Shown here: positions 1-9,042 of the stretch, one piece after another
Position numbering within the stretch: position 1 is the first letter of the stretch
Layout: each line of letters opens with the position of its first letter
Source: Sporosarcina sp. P33
GTDB lineage: Bacteria > Bacillota > Bacilli > Bacillales_A > Planococcaceae
Reading direction: 5' to 3'
Assembly: GCF_002077155.1 (NCBI RefSeq)
Contig: NZ_CP015027.1
Location: 2,396,501 to 2,460,500, forward strand
Length of the DNA: 64,000 nt
Made by a program: the position numbers and the translations under genes
The notes under the pieces: generated by a model
Told to the model about the DNA's origin: nothing
Databases searched by the model: none
The model's input: only the letters and a program-made list of their open reading frames with translations

Positions 1-1
1 C

Positions 2-493
2 AATAAGTTAGTTACTGAAAACTCATCTGTTGATGAAATCAACGCTGCTACAACTGCTACAGAAGTTAAAGCCGCTCTGGACAAGTTAGCAATCGCTGAT
101 TATGTAAACGTCCCGTCTGCTGATAAATTATATGTAGCGGAAAAGGTACTTAAAGCTCGTGATTCTGAAGAAAACAAAAAGTTTGCTGACAAAACTAGAT
201 TGACTACAGTCTTAGGAACAACTTCTACTAGTGGAATCCTTAATGCTTATGCGGGTGAAATTGCTAAGTATACTTTCACAAACTTAGATAATAACATTAA
301 CAAGACAGTGGGCTTGTTAGAAGGCCTTGATTATGCAGCGTTTGATAATCTTTCTGCTGGTAAAAAAGCTGAAGTTGCAGAAGCATTCATTGCAAACTAT
401 CCACAAACTGAAGCTGGTGCTCCAGTAAACTACACAACACTTGCTGCAGTAAAAGCAGGCGTTGACAAAGCAATCACAGCAGTAGTCGAATAA
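2..493 (+). CDS. Surface (S-layer-like) protein, 5' part, open at window start
   Basis: The reading frame is open from the window edge to the TAA at 491, so this is the internal part of a longer gene whose start lies upstream. The visible 163 residues are Ala/Thr/Asn/Lys-rich and mostly helical, with no cysteine, as in extracellular repeat regions of Bacillales surface proteins. The chain ends in AGVDKAITAVVE just before an intron-like segment. The beta-rich protein that resumes at 1207 starts with PTPPSATQ, a typical inter-domain linker, so the two pieces are probably one gene split by insertion. Removing 491-1209 would join GTCGAA to CCAACA in frame, but true splice sites could not be fixed. 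Function is unknown beyond a likely cell-surface role. Confidence 0.6.
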   Translation, partial: NKLVTENSSVDEINAATTATEVKAALDKLAIADYVNVPSADKLYVAEKVLKARDSEENKKFADKTRLTTVLGTTSTSGILNAYAGEIAKYTFTNLDNNINKTVGLLEGLDYAAFDNLSAGKKAEVAEAFIANYPQTEAGAPVNYTTLAAVKAGVDKAITAVVE

Positions 494-498
494 TAAAA

Positions 499-1206
499 TT
501 GCGAAACGTTACTCTATAAATCTATGAAAACAGTAGATGAAATGGGTGAAGAATTGTCCTCGTATCTTTTGAAAGGTGCGGGGCCTTTCTTTAACTATAC
601 ACTGTCAAATGATGGGTGAAACACCTATCCTATGTAATAGCCTAATGTACATAGAGCTTAATCCTCCTGCATGCCAAATGGTTTACTCACCAGATGGCAT
701 GAAGCCAGGTGAAGTCGTAATACGTGAGAGTCGTATGCGGGGCTCCTTAAAAGATGACTATGGTTAAGCAATGAATCCATGAAGTAAAGCTGCATGAGTT
801 AATGGCTGATCTACAAAGAACCTTCGGCTGGTCAGTCATCTGTCTGCTTGGAATAGCAGAGCGGGAATCGGAACAATTCAGGCTATTAAACCGGTTCTTC
901 TCATGTTGTATAGTGGAGGCCTACGGTCATCAAAACAAGGGATGACAGGTATGGAACGTTTGAGGGCCTTGATGAAGAGGAGGAGTAACTCCAGGGAGGC
1001 ATCAGGGAAGTCAGCGGGTTCGTAGTAGTGTCGATCGCCAGCCGTTTGCATCTGTATGGTAACATGCGGAGAGGGAAAAACTGGCGGGAGCGAAGGAACC
1101 CAGTCGGTAGTAAATCTATCGATGGAACGCCGTATGCGGTGAAAGCTGCACGTACGGTGTAGACCGGTCGAAATCCATGGCAGGATAGACACGGAATGGT
1201 AAACCG
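499..1206 (+). mobile_element. ORF-less group II intron (ribozyme only), boundaries approximate
   Basis: This roughly 700-base stretch codes for nothing plausible and interrupts the surface protein gene. Near its 3' end (1127-1160) is a textbook group II domain V, and 1161-1206 would hold domain VI. Structured GC-rich segments upstream (about 575-1120) fit domains I to IV. Bacterial group II introns normally carry a reverse transcriptase of 400-600 codons in domain IV; none is present, so movement would need a helper in trans. The 5' end is uncertain: TTGCG at 499 or GTGCG at 575 both resemble the GUGYG start. With either start, the TAA at 491 stays in the upstream exon. Family assignment is firm; ends and splicing competence are not. 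Confidence 0.75.
1127..1160 (+). ncRNA. Group II intron domain V
   Basis: A 34-nt hairpin starts ACGCCGTATGCGG, has a GAAA tetraloop at 1141-1144 and closes with the complementary GCACGTACGGTGT. Size, loop and internal bulge match the catalytic domain V of group II introns. The catalytic triad reads CGC rather than AGC, a variant found in some bacterial introns. This hairpin is the main reason for calling the surrounding segment a group II intron. Confidence 0.8.
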
Positions 1207-2772
1207 TTGCCAACACCACCTTCTGCAACTCAGGTGGTAAAGACTTCAGCCGAATTCCAAAAAGCTTTGGCAAACCCAGCTGTTAAAACAATTAACTTAG
1301 ATGCAAGTATCGGGTCTACAGGTGATGTATTTAAAGCTAATCGTCTTGTAAATATCAATTTGAATAATAGAACCCTAACTGGTGATTTAAAGATAGAAAC
1401 TGATCTAGCGGGTACTATTAATCTTTCAGCCGGAACTGGTGGAAAAATCGTTGGAAACCTTGTAGTGAACGCGCAGAATGCAACTGTTAATAACAGCATT
1501 CCTGTAGAGAGTGGAAGTATTATTATCACGGATGTTGCTTTAGGTACATGGAATGAAAATGCAGACAATAACACAATTATCGTAAACGATTCAACAGGCG
1601 TTACTTTGAATATCGGTGAAGGCAAAACAGTTAGCTCACTTACATTGAACCAACCTACTACCGTTACTGTTCCAACAGGATCTACTATTACTACTTTGGA
1701 TGTTAAAGCTCCAGGATCCAAGGTATCTAATAACGGTACAGTTACTACTTTACAAGCTGATGCTCCAGTAGCTGTAGAAGGTAAAGTGCCAACTAATGTA
1801 ACTGGTAGTGCTGCAGGCGATGTTGAAGTTTCAGTAAAAGTGGATAGCAAGCAATTATTACTAGATGCTATCGCAGATACAAAAATTACCGAGATTGTTG
1901 TAGATGGAACTATCGGTTCAACTAACGATTTCGGTGAATTCAATATTGAAAGAGCTTTAACAATTAAAGGTGCTACAAATAACTCAGTTTACGGTACTTT
2001 TAACGTTAAATCTACTGGTGTTACTTTGGAAGGGTTGAACCTATTTGTTCGTGGCGGATCCACTGAACCAGCGTCATTGAAAACTGGTATCAACATTCTA
2101 ACTAATCAAGCAACCGTTAAAAACAATGTTCTTGAGTTAATTAATCCGAATAATGTTGATGTTGGTAACGGACTAGCCATTTGGTCTACTACGCCGGGGG
2201 ATACTCAGTTCAACATTAGCGGGAATACGTTCAAGTCATTTGAGGGTAATTCACCTGGCTGGTCATCTACAGCTATCTTAATTGTAGAAGGACTTGATAT
2301 GGCTCGTTTTGGAATGGCTGGTACTACATCAGCAGAAATTACAGTTAACGACAAACTCATCGCAACTGGAAACAGTTATGTAGGTGGTACTTATGCTTAT
2401 ATGCACCACAACTACGCAGGAAATAACGCAGGTGTAAGTTACGGTTATGCTAGAACTTCCGGTAATCTGGGAGCGATCATTCGCGATGCTTCCGAGGGCG
2501 CAACCGTGTTACTTGCTAATGATATCGAAAGAGGAACAGATATTACAGTAACAAAAAATGTGAAATTAACTGGCGGATACAAAGTAACTTTAACAGGTGA
2601 AGCTAAGATTACTGTAGAAACAGGAAAACAATTTACAATTGACGCAGAAACGACTGTTGAAGGAACTATTACTGGTGAAGGAACGTGGACAGGTAAAGAG
2701 ACTGTAGAAGAACAAGTAGGTCCTACAGAACCAACAACACCAGCTGAAACAGAAAATCAGGAAAAGATTTAA
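1207..2772 (+). CDS. Surface protein, 3' part, beta-helix-like repeats
   Basis: A 521-codon frame opens at a TTG with no ribosome site and no signal peptide, so it is best read as the continuation of the gene ending at 493. Residues about 10-200 and 210-450 are Thr/Val/Asn-rich beta-strand repeats with recurring short turns (N..GTV.TL, GTIGSTNDF), like right-handed parallel beta-helix proteins. The tail is acidic and rich in Pro/Thr/Glu. No LPXTG anchor or hydrophobic C-terminus is seen. It would be a cell-surface or secreted protein if the upstream exon is joined by splicing; without splicing it probably is not made. An intrinsic terminator follows 54 bases after the stop. Confidence 0.6.
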   Translation: MPTPPSATQVVKTSAEFQKALANPAVKTINLDASIGSTGDVFKANRLVNINLNNRTLTGDLKIETDLAGTINLSAGTGGKIVGNLVVNAQNATVNNSIPVESGSIIITDVALGTWNENADNNTIIVNDSTGVTLNIGEGKTVSSLTLNQPTTVTVPTGSTITTLDVKAPGSKVSNNGTVTTLQADAPVAVEGKVPTNVTGSAAGDVEVSVKVDSKQLLLDAIADTKITEIVVDGTIGSTNDFGEFNIERALTIKGATNNSVYGTFNVKSTGVTLEGLNLFVRGGSTEPASLKTGINILTNQATVKNNVLELINPNNVDVGNGLAIWSTTPGDTQFNISGNTFKSFEGNSPGWSSTAILIVEGLDMARFGMAGTTSAEITVNDKLIATGNSYVGGTYAYMHHNYAGNNAGVSYGYARTSGNLGAIIRDASEGATVLLANDIERGTDITVTKNVKLTGGYKVTLTGEAKITVETGKQFTIDAETTVEGTITGEGTWTGKETVEEQVGPTEPTTPAETENQEKI

Positions 2773-2825
2773 TTAATTCTATCTATTTAATCTATCACTC
2801 ATAAAGTGAGAGTAGGAAACAAGAA

Positions 2826-2858
2826 AGGACTAGCCTTCGGGTTGGTTCTTTTCTTTTT
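2826..2858 (+). terminator. Intrinsic terminator after surface protein gene
   Basis: GGACTAGCC and GGTTGGTTC pair around a TTCG tetraloop and are followed by a T-rich run. The same TTCG hairpin design recurs at 22759-22786. Confidence 0.8.
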
Positions 2859-2914
2859 ATTTGGGCTATCATCTATTATAATAAGAGAAAGGTATATCTA
2901 TAGGAGGAACTAAC

Positions 2915-3814
2915 ATGTTTGACTATTCCGCCCTTCCCGGCAGTTTTGCTGCGCCTTCATTTGAGCCAGTAGTGTCGGAAGGATTTTATTATACAGTAAC
3001 AGCTGGCAAGGATGAAGCACCGATTTACCAAGAATTGAACCAACGATTAACACAGTTGGAGACGAGTACTGTCATTCATGAAGATGAATTGCAAGCGATT
3101 GAGCATGCCTCCGCTGATCTAGTCATCAATGTGGAAGCCAAAGAAGAAGTGCAGCTTCGCATTGATTGGCTCAAGTGCCTCTATGACGTAAAAGGTGCGC
3201 TGCCATCTGTTTCTACATCGACAGAAGCTGAACGCCTACGCACAATGCTTAGCCCCGTTCAGACGTGTCCATTAAAGTCTGAATTGCTCACAGCATTGGA
3301 TCGTTTAGCTGAGTCTATTCATGCTGAACCTGAACGTGCTTCTTTAAGCGCAAATGATCGAGTAATGGAATTCGCGATTGAGCAGGCTGGAGATGGCTTT
3401 ATCAATCTTGGCAAGGCAGGAAGAGAGCACGTAGTTAAGGATGTTCTAAAGAAATTTGGCGAGGATGTGCCAGTGGCTTCCATTCAAGAAACAGTCTCTG
3501 CACTAGAAGGCCAAGTTGCCCGTCTTGCTGAAATAGAAGATGCGAAGACATTGCAGACACAACTGGAGACTCTCCCGCTGCCCAGCTATGCAGGTCTATC
3601 TACAGAACGGAAACAGATGGTTGCCGAACAGTTGATAAAAAGCAGACAGTGGAAAGGGTTAGCTTCATTGAGCCGCCTAATTCATCAATTGGATGCCAAA
3701 CTAAGTGCGGCAGAAGAACAGGATGAACTGGAGATCATGAAAGACTATCCTGCAGCTGTATTGGATGTTAAACATTTGGATAGCAATAAGATACGACTTA
3801 ATAGTTTATGGTGA
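2915..3814 (+). CDS. Uncharacterised 299-aa cytoplasmic protein
   Basis: The ATG is preceded by a strong AGGAGG at 2903, which fixes the start. The protein is acidic and largely helical, with Glu/Gln/Leu-rich segments around residues 40-110 and 190-290 that could form coiled coils. There is no signal peptide or membrane segment and only two cysteines, outside any metal-binding pattern. I do not recognise the family. It stands alone between the surface protein terminator and the ISL3 remnant, with only a weak hairpin after it (about 3825-3840). Codon use looks like the rest of the chromosome. Confidence 0.7.
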   Translation: MFDYSALPGSFAAPSFEPVVSEGFYYTVTAGKDEAPIYQELNQRLTQLETSTVIHEDELQAIEHASADLVINVEAKEEVQLRIDWLKCLYDVKGALPSVSTSTEAERLRTMLSPVQTCPLKSELLTALDRLAESIHAEPERASLSANDRVMEFAIEQAGDGFINLGKAGREHVVKDVLKKFGEDVPVASIQETVSALEGQVARLAEIEDAKTLQTQLETLPLPSYAGLSTERKQMVAEQLIKSRQWKGLASLSRLIHQLDAKLSAAEEQDELEIMKDYPAAVLDVKHLDSNKIRLNSLW

Positions 3815-3943
3815 TCAGTTAAAGGACTGGCCTTTTTGTTTTCGGAATGTTTGGATGGAATTATAGAACGTATTCATATCAGGAAACATGGGCATACAGC
3901 GCTGAAGGAGATTTACTCCCACATCACTCAATTCCACTTTTTT

Positions 3944-4941
3944 TCAAATAATCGCAGACAATTTTCTTCTCGACAGTAAAGTGGTCGGTTTAGTATCATG
4001 TTTTCGCTCTTTACGTTTTATTTGGGCTAAGGTTCGAATGGATGAATAGGTTCCCTGATGGCCCTTTTTATGAATAGAGTGGTAAATAGATTTGACCGTT
4101 TGACCTGCAGGCTCCGAGCGGATCACTTCGTCTGTATACTGGTCAATCGGTTTAGCTATGATACGCTGATTAAAGGGTGGCGATTTTAAATCTATATATT
4201 TCTTGATGATACGCCAATCTAATTGATACTGCTTAGAGAGCTCTGTAATATTCTTGTCCTGCAGATAAGCTTTTGTACTTCTTGAATCAACAGTCATTTA
4301 TTCTGTTGTCTTTCAGCTGCAATTCTTTCCTGCTTCGTCAAATGAATCATCGGCCCCTCGTCTGCTGATTCTGTCTAGGTGATTGTAGCAGGTACGAGAA
4401 TACCCAGATAGGCATCTACCTGTTTTTTCGCAGCTCGTATAAAGTGTCAGCGGTCGTATACTTGCTTGATTGAAGAATCAGCTTCTGTAGTTGCATTTCG
4501 AATAGCTGGAAAGCCATCTCTGCTAACAATCTGGGTAGACGGATAATTCCTCAGCCAAGCCGTGACGGTTTCAGGAAACCGATTTGGTAAAAGAACGACT
4601 TGCACACCCTATTGATGATCGCAAATCAGCGTCCCCTATGTGTGCCCTTTACGAAAAGCAAAATCATCAATTCCTAGGAAAGGGTGATACCTCTGGCGCT
4701 ATTTCTGTCCGGTAAATCAGCGATAACAAGGCATCGTGGCTTATCGGCATATGAATGGCTGTAGCAATTTTTTCGGCGGTTAGACAAAGCGGCTATGAGA
4801 ACGAGTATTCAAACGAGCACAAGAAGGGCAATAAGAGGATAATCGGGTACTTTGAGCAATTAAAATGAATTTTTCAGGAGCAAGATTGACATGAAGCAAT
4901 TCTAAAAAAGGATCAGGAGGAATCCAGGATAGAGTATCCAT
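3944..4941 (-). pseudogene. ISL3-family transposase, decayed
   Basis: Reading leftwards from an ATG at 4941 with a good AAAGGAGTG site, the DNA encodes pieces of an ISL3 transposase spread over several frames. First comes an N-terminal CPSC zinc-finger pattern, then (about 4620-4680) the DDE-domain signature DDFAFRKGHTYGTLICD, then a C-terminal piece that is still open (3944-4297, with WRIIKKYI). Stops and frameshifts separate these segments, so no functional enzyme is made. I did not find convincing terminal inverted repeats. It marks the accessory nature of this interval. Confidence 0.75.
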
Positions 4942-5085
4942 CTTCAAACACTCCTTTCTCTTTATTATACCAATCTAGCATCGTAAAAGTCATTACCTAC
5001 TTCCAATGTACTGTCGTGTCATCAATCAAAAAGTGAAATAAACCAAACAAGTTTACTTGAAAATTTTATAGTGTAAAATAGCCTG

Positions 5086-5133
5086 AAAAACCCCCTCGAT
5101 TGTTAGATGTTAACAAACAAGGGGGTGAAATGT
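5086..5133 (-). terminator. Intrinsic terminator for the 5206-5619 gene
   Basis: On the minus strand a long stem (ACCCCCTTG... paired with ...GAGGGGGT, plus an inner AACAA/TTGTT) is followed by TTTTTC. It lies just downstream of the minus-strand secreted protein gene. Confidence 0.75.
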
Positions 5134-5205
5134 TTTTATAATACATAAAGTTATTGTTAAATTACTTACTATAAAATAATTATTATCTAGCGTCGTATAT
5201 AGTTC

Positions 5206-5619
5206 TTAATCAATACTAAGAACTTCGAAATTAGTTACCTGTTCACCAGTGTCAATCACTTCAACGTTATTACCACTGGGATCAATGTAAGTTCTATTTG
5301 GAATTATAATTCCGGGATTATCTTTATTACCATTTTTATTAGCTGCTGTAATAAAATCAGAGGCATTTGATTGTGCAAGGGAAGCTGCACCAATACCTTT
5401 ATAATGAATATATATTTCTAATAAAGAATTCTCAGAAAAAAGTTTCCCTATTTTTTGTGTAGATAGACTGTTTAATTGTTGTGGATTATAATATTCACCG
5501 GTTTTTGAGAAAAAGACGCCATCTGGTATATCCGTTGCTGCTTCAGTTTTAGGTGTGCTTACAAAGACAAGCATCAACAATGCAGAAGCCAAAAAAAATT
5601 TTTTGAGTTTTTTCATCAT
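5206..5619 (-). CDS. Small secreted protein of unknown function (137 aa)
   Basis: The start is placed at the first of two ATGs behind AGGAGGAAATTC (5619; 5616 is equally possible). A longer upstream frame exists but lacks a ribosome site and runs into repeat DNA. Residues 1-26 form a signal peptide: a KKLKKFF basic stretch, a hydrophobic core and cleavage near TEA-A. The mature part of about 110 residues is polar with no cysteine. It contains the segment SDFITAANKNG and an acidic C-terminus. I do not recognise the family. It has its own terminator and appears monocistronic. Confidence 0.65.
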   Translation of the reverse strand: MMKKLKKFFLASALLMLVFVSTPKTEAATDIPDGVFFSKTGEYYNPQQLNSLSTQKIGKLFSENSLLEIYIHYKGIGAASLAQSNASDFITAANKNGNKDNPGIIIPNRTYIDPSGNNVEVIDTGEQVTNFEVLSID

Positions 5620-5770
5620 GAATTTCCTCCTATAACTAATGTTATGCGTTAATAAGACTATACCATATTGATAAGAAAATGTCAGGAATATTTTAGAAAA
5701 AAGGATCCTACGTTCCCCTCCACGATGGAAAATAGGATATCGCCATACATCAAACAACCCAGTCAAAAAC

Positions 5771-5847
5771 CAGTGCCTGTGCATCACACAATTCTGACGC
5801 AATTCAACTAACTAAATCAGCCTCTATTATTCAGTCAGGAGGCTTTT
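5771..5847 (+). repeat. Dispersed repeat, half-site plus hairpin (copy 1)
   Basis: The half-site CAGTGCCTGTGCATCACACA continues into ATTCTGAC. About 25 bases later a hairpin AGCCTC...GAGGCTTTT follows (5819-5847). The half-site matches the arms of the long palindromes at 30291 and 31394. Confidence 0.65.
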
Positions 5848-5970
5848 CTATTTGCAGCTTATTTGACGCCGATACAAGAAGCAAAGCTATGCAATCATTG
5901 CTATTCTTCTAACACCTTAGCAAGACTCATGACTTTCCATGAAATGAGCAGAACGGTAGGCGATTAAAAA

Positions 5971-6067
5971 CCGGTGCATCACGCAATTCAGACACTATTT
6001 TGACAATTTAACGATGTAATGAAGAAGGAAGTCTTTCAGATAAGTAATCGGCTGGGAGACTTTTTCT
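5971..6067 (+). repeat. Dispersed repeat, half-site plus hairpin (copy 2)
   Basis: A diverged half-site CCGGTGCATCACGCAATTCA at 5971-5990 is followed by a hairpin AAGTCT...AGACTTTTT at 6029-6067. It is the second of three such units in tandem. Confidence 0.6.
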
Positions 6068-6114
6068 ATCTTAGTGTCAAAGAGTTTTCATTCTAACTGT
6101 AGAGCCTAGTAAAC

Positions 6115-6207
6115 AGTGCCTGTGCATCATGCAATTCAAATAATTTGAAGCGTGAATAGGGAAGCCTTCTAATCGAATGTTCGGTTAGAAGGCTTTTGCG
6201 TTGGTTG
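6115..6207 (+). repeat. Dispersed repeat, half-site plus hairpin (copy 3)
   Basis: CAGTGCCTGTGCATCATGCA continues into ATTC at 6115-6138. The hairpin AAGCCTTCTAA...TTAGAAGGCTTTT follows at 6172-6207. From 5620 to 6448 I see no gene, only these three units and a plain AT-rich leader before comM. Confidence 0.65.
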
Positions 6208-6448
6208 CATGCCATGCTATTGTCCAGAGTCGGAATGGTCAGTCGGAAATGTACCAAAACACCATTATGTAAAACAGTAAGAATTCAATTCTTCCCACGA
6301 ATTCCCTATCAAAAATGAATTCTTGAAAATCCAAAGTTGATACCTACACATTTTGTCTTCTGTAAAATTCAATTTTGCTGTTTTGACGAGTTTTCTGCAT
6401 GCGCTTATACTTCAAATATACAAATATAAGAAAGGAAGGTGAGTAAGT

Positions 6449-7987
6449 ATGTCTTCTGCTGTGATGAGTGTAGGACTGCAAGGCATGAAAGGAGAACGGA
6501 TTCGGGTAGAGGCGAATGTGCGGATTGATAAAGAACAGTGTGTGATCATCGGATTGCCTGATGCGAGTATGAAAGAGTCAAAGGAGCGAGTGCTCAGCTG
6601 TCTGCATCAGTTGGATTTTGACCTGTCGATGAAGAAGCTGACAATTCATTTATCGCCGGCTGATCTGCGTAAAAGCGGGACAGGGTTCGATGGAGCGATG
6701 CTGCTGGCTGCCTATCAGGAGCTGACTGATTCGCCACTTCCGATCGATAATTCAGTCTGTGTCATTACATCCCTCTCGCTAAGCGGTGAACTTTTGCCGT
6801 TTCATGGTCTGCTGCCTGCTGTGCAGCAGGCACTGTCGCTCGGCTTCAAACGAATCTACCTGCCGCCGGTCGATGTATCTTTCTTGCATGACACGGCAGA
6901 AGCCGAACTCGTTCCATTGCCGACCGTTGAAGCGCTGGTCGAGCATTTGCGCGGACAATCGTCTTTCCTGTTTGAAGGGATATTGACTTCCGTGATTTCT
7001 ACAGCTGCAGACGATTCGGAAGGATTTCAAACGGACTTCTCGGCCGTACGAGGACAATCGCAGGCAAAGCGCGCACTTGAAATCTCAGCAGGGGGCGGGC
7101 ATCATACATTGCTCGTCGGTCCGCCGGGTTGCGGTAAAAGTCTGCTGGCCAGCGCCTTTTCGTCCATTATGCCTGACCTGCGGAAAGAAGATGCATTGGA
7201 AGTCTACAGCCTGTATCATCTCGCGCGAGAAAAGAAAGGCATGTCGCTGCGCCCGCCCTATCGCCAGCCACATCATTCAGCGTCTGCTATTTCATTGATC
7301 GGCGGTGGTACGTATCCAAAGCCGGGAGAGATTTCGCTGGCTCACCGCGGAGTGCTGTTCCTCGATGAACTGGGTGAGTTCTCAAGGAAAACACTCGATA
7401 TGCTTCGGTAACCAATTGAGTCTGGTGAAGTGACCATCAGCCGCGTGAAACAGATGGTTACTTATCCATCTTCCTTCATCTTAATCGCAGCCACCAATCC
7501 CTGTCCATGCGGCTATTACGGTTCCAAAGAACGTTATTGCACCTGCACGCCGCGACAGGTGACAGACTATCAGTTAAAAGTTTCCGGTCCCATCCTAGAT
7601 CGTCTTGATTTTGTTTTGTCACTGAAAAGCAGCGGCTTGCAGGAAAAGACAGCGAGCGAAACATCGGCAGACATCCGCCGCCGTGTCGGGTGCGCACGCA
7701 GTCTCCAGCATGAACGTTATCGCAGCCACGCACTGAACGCCACGGTTTCCTATCAACAGCTGGAACGTACGGCCGGCTTTTCTGAAATCCAGCTGCAACG
7801 GGTCAGTATAGTCTGCTTCGAGCAGAAATGGAGCAACCGCACTCAAATCAAGCTGCTCCGGCTTGCCCGGACGATTGCGGATCTGCAAGGCAGCAAAGCA
7901 ATGACTGATTCCGCTATCGAAGAAGCTATTAAATGGCGCAAGCTGCCGAATGCACTGCAGGGAGGTGAACGTCTTGGCCCGACGTAA
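6449..7987 (+). pseudogene. comM: ComM/YifB family Mg-chelatase-like ATPase, interrupted by one stop codon
   Basis: The frame encodes a complete YifB/ComM protein of about 512 residues, except that codon 321 is TAA (7409-7411) where family members have Gln in MLRQP(I/L)ESGEV. One C-to-T change (CAA to TAA) explains it. Upstream are the N-terminal ATP-independent domain, Walker A GPPGCGKS and Walker [11 protein letters not shown]. Downstream, in the same frame, are ATNPCPCGYYGS and the C-terminal lid domain. In other bacteria ComM is a hexameric helicase that helps branch migration of incoming DNA during natural transformation. Ribosome site GAAAGGAAGGTGAG precedes the ATG. The lack of any other damage suggests a recent loss; readthrough or a sequencing error cannot be excluded. 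Its end overlaps the RAYT start. Confidence 0.85.
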
Positions 7988-8603
7988 GCGGAACTGGCAG
8001 CCGAATGCCTACTACCATGTGATCATGAGAGGAAACAATCGGCAGAACATTTTCGCTGCTGAAGAGGACATGTACCACCTCATGCGCTGTATCGCGCACG
8101 CCGCAGAAATATACCGATTTGCTATCCCGGCTTTCTGCATCATGACCAATCACTTCCACCTGCTCATACGCTCGGAAGACGACCTGTCAAAGATCATGCA
8201 GCAGATCAACCGGCGATACAGCGATTACTACGCCAAACGCTATCATCATGTCGGACGGATCTATCAGCGCCGCTACTTTGCCAAAGCAGTAGACACTCCG
8301 CAGGCACTCCTCGCCGTCAGCCGCTACATTCACCGCAATCCAATTGAAACCATCGTACCGATGGTCAGCCGACTGGCAGATTACCCTTTCAGCTCCTTTC
8401 CTTTTTACAAAACACAGCCAGATCAGCTACCCTCTTACGCAGACACCTCCTCCATTCCTCGTTGTCTTCCTCCTCCATTTGAGAAAACACGGGCAGCTTA
8501 CGTGGTATATTGTGAAATGGATTTGGAGGAGATCATCGGCTTGGAGAACTACTTGCCGCGTGACGACGGTTTAAGAGAATATGAAAAGCCTCCTGATGGA
8601 TGA
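7974..8603 (+). CDS. REP-associated tyrosine transposase (RAYT, Y1 family)
   Basis: The 209-residue protein carries the RAYT/TnpA_REP hallmarks: N-terminal YHVIMRGNNRQNIF, the HUH-type pair in MTNHFHLLIRS (HFH), and the helix QQINRRYSDYYAKRYHHVG with the catalytic tyrosine, followed by Q.RYF and YIHRNP. Such enzymes are single-copy, IS200-related nucleases that act on short palindromic repeats in their own genome. The start is a TTG placed by GGGAGGTG at 7961-7968. It overlaps the last 14 bases of comM, so translation was probably coupled to comM. An ATG at 7950 in frame lacks a site. Candidate substrates, a family of short palindromes, lie elsewhere in this window. A terminator follows immediately. 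Confidence 0.88.
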   Translation: MARRKRNWQPNAYYHVIMRGNNRQNIFAAEEDMYHLMRCIAHAAEIYRFAIPAFCIMTNHFHLLIRSEDDLSKIMQQINRRYSDYYAKRYHHVGRIYQRRYFAKAVDTPQALLAVSRYIHRNPIETIVPMVSRLADYPFSSFPFYKTQPDQLPSYADTSSIPRCLPPPFEKTRAAYVVYCEMDLEEIIGLENYLPRDDGLREYEKPPDG

Positions 8604-8622
8604 TCAGGAGGCAGATTTTTTT
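8584..8622 (+). terminator. Intrinsic terminator after RAYT gene
   Basis: AAGCCTCCTGAT and ATCAGGAGGC pair over a 5-base loop, followed by a run of T. The stem resembles the hairpins of the dispersed repeats. Confidence 0.8.
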
Positions 8623-8668
8623 GTTTGAATTGTCTGTTAACTTTGTGATGCAATGGTTTTAAATACAA

Positions 8669-8779
8669 GTAACGCTCTCTTGAGCCGTAGTAGCCGCACG
8701 GGCATGGGTTGGTGGCAGCAATTAGGGTGAGGGTGGAAGGATAGCTTACGATTTGTTTTACACGGCTGATAGTCACTTC
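8669..8779 (-). pseudogene. Fragment of a second comM gene, inverted
   Basis: Read leftwards, this encodes EVTISRVKQIVSYPSTLTLI and then AATNPCPCGYYGSRERY, nearly the same as residues about 327-363 of the comM copy at 6449 but with clear divergence. Homology fades on both sides, after a frameshift in the CTCTP region. So it is an internal scrap, not a gene. Between 8623 and 9042 I see nothing else except the promoter region of the next gene. Confidence 0.75.
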
Positions 8780-9042
8780 TCTTCTCTTCTTTTCAATAGC
8801 CATAAAAAAGCTTGCCAAAATATCTAGTTTGACGATGAGTGATTTGCCATGTTGCATAGGCTCCTGGAAATAGTAAAGTATTTATAGTTTGCTGTCATAA
8901 AGCACTATTTCATAATATCAGTGGTTATAAATTGAAGAGGGAAAGCGAGGACTAAATAGTCTGTTAACAGGTAATGTTAATTATTCTTGCATGTGGTACT
9001 ATATAATCAGTTATGAATAGTAAAAAAGAAAGGGGAATTAGC

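Noticed and set aside
576..767. 63-codon plus-strand ORF in the intron
   Set aside because: It lies in domain I-like ribozyme sequence, with no ribosome site and no protein-like composition.
878..1273. 131-codon minus-strand ORF across the intron
   Set aside because: It lies antisense to the group II intron ribozyme, has no ribosome site and reads through domain V; it is a by-product of structured RNA sequence.
1230..1943. 237-codon ORF antisense to the surface protein gene
   Set aside because: The Thr/Val-rich plus frame is the natural protein; the antisense frame has no start signals.
5771..6207. Possible CRISPR array from the three repeated units
   Set aside because: The units differ in sequence and spacing and contain terminator hairpins; there are no uniform repeats or spacers and no cas genes.
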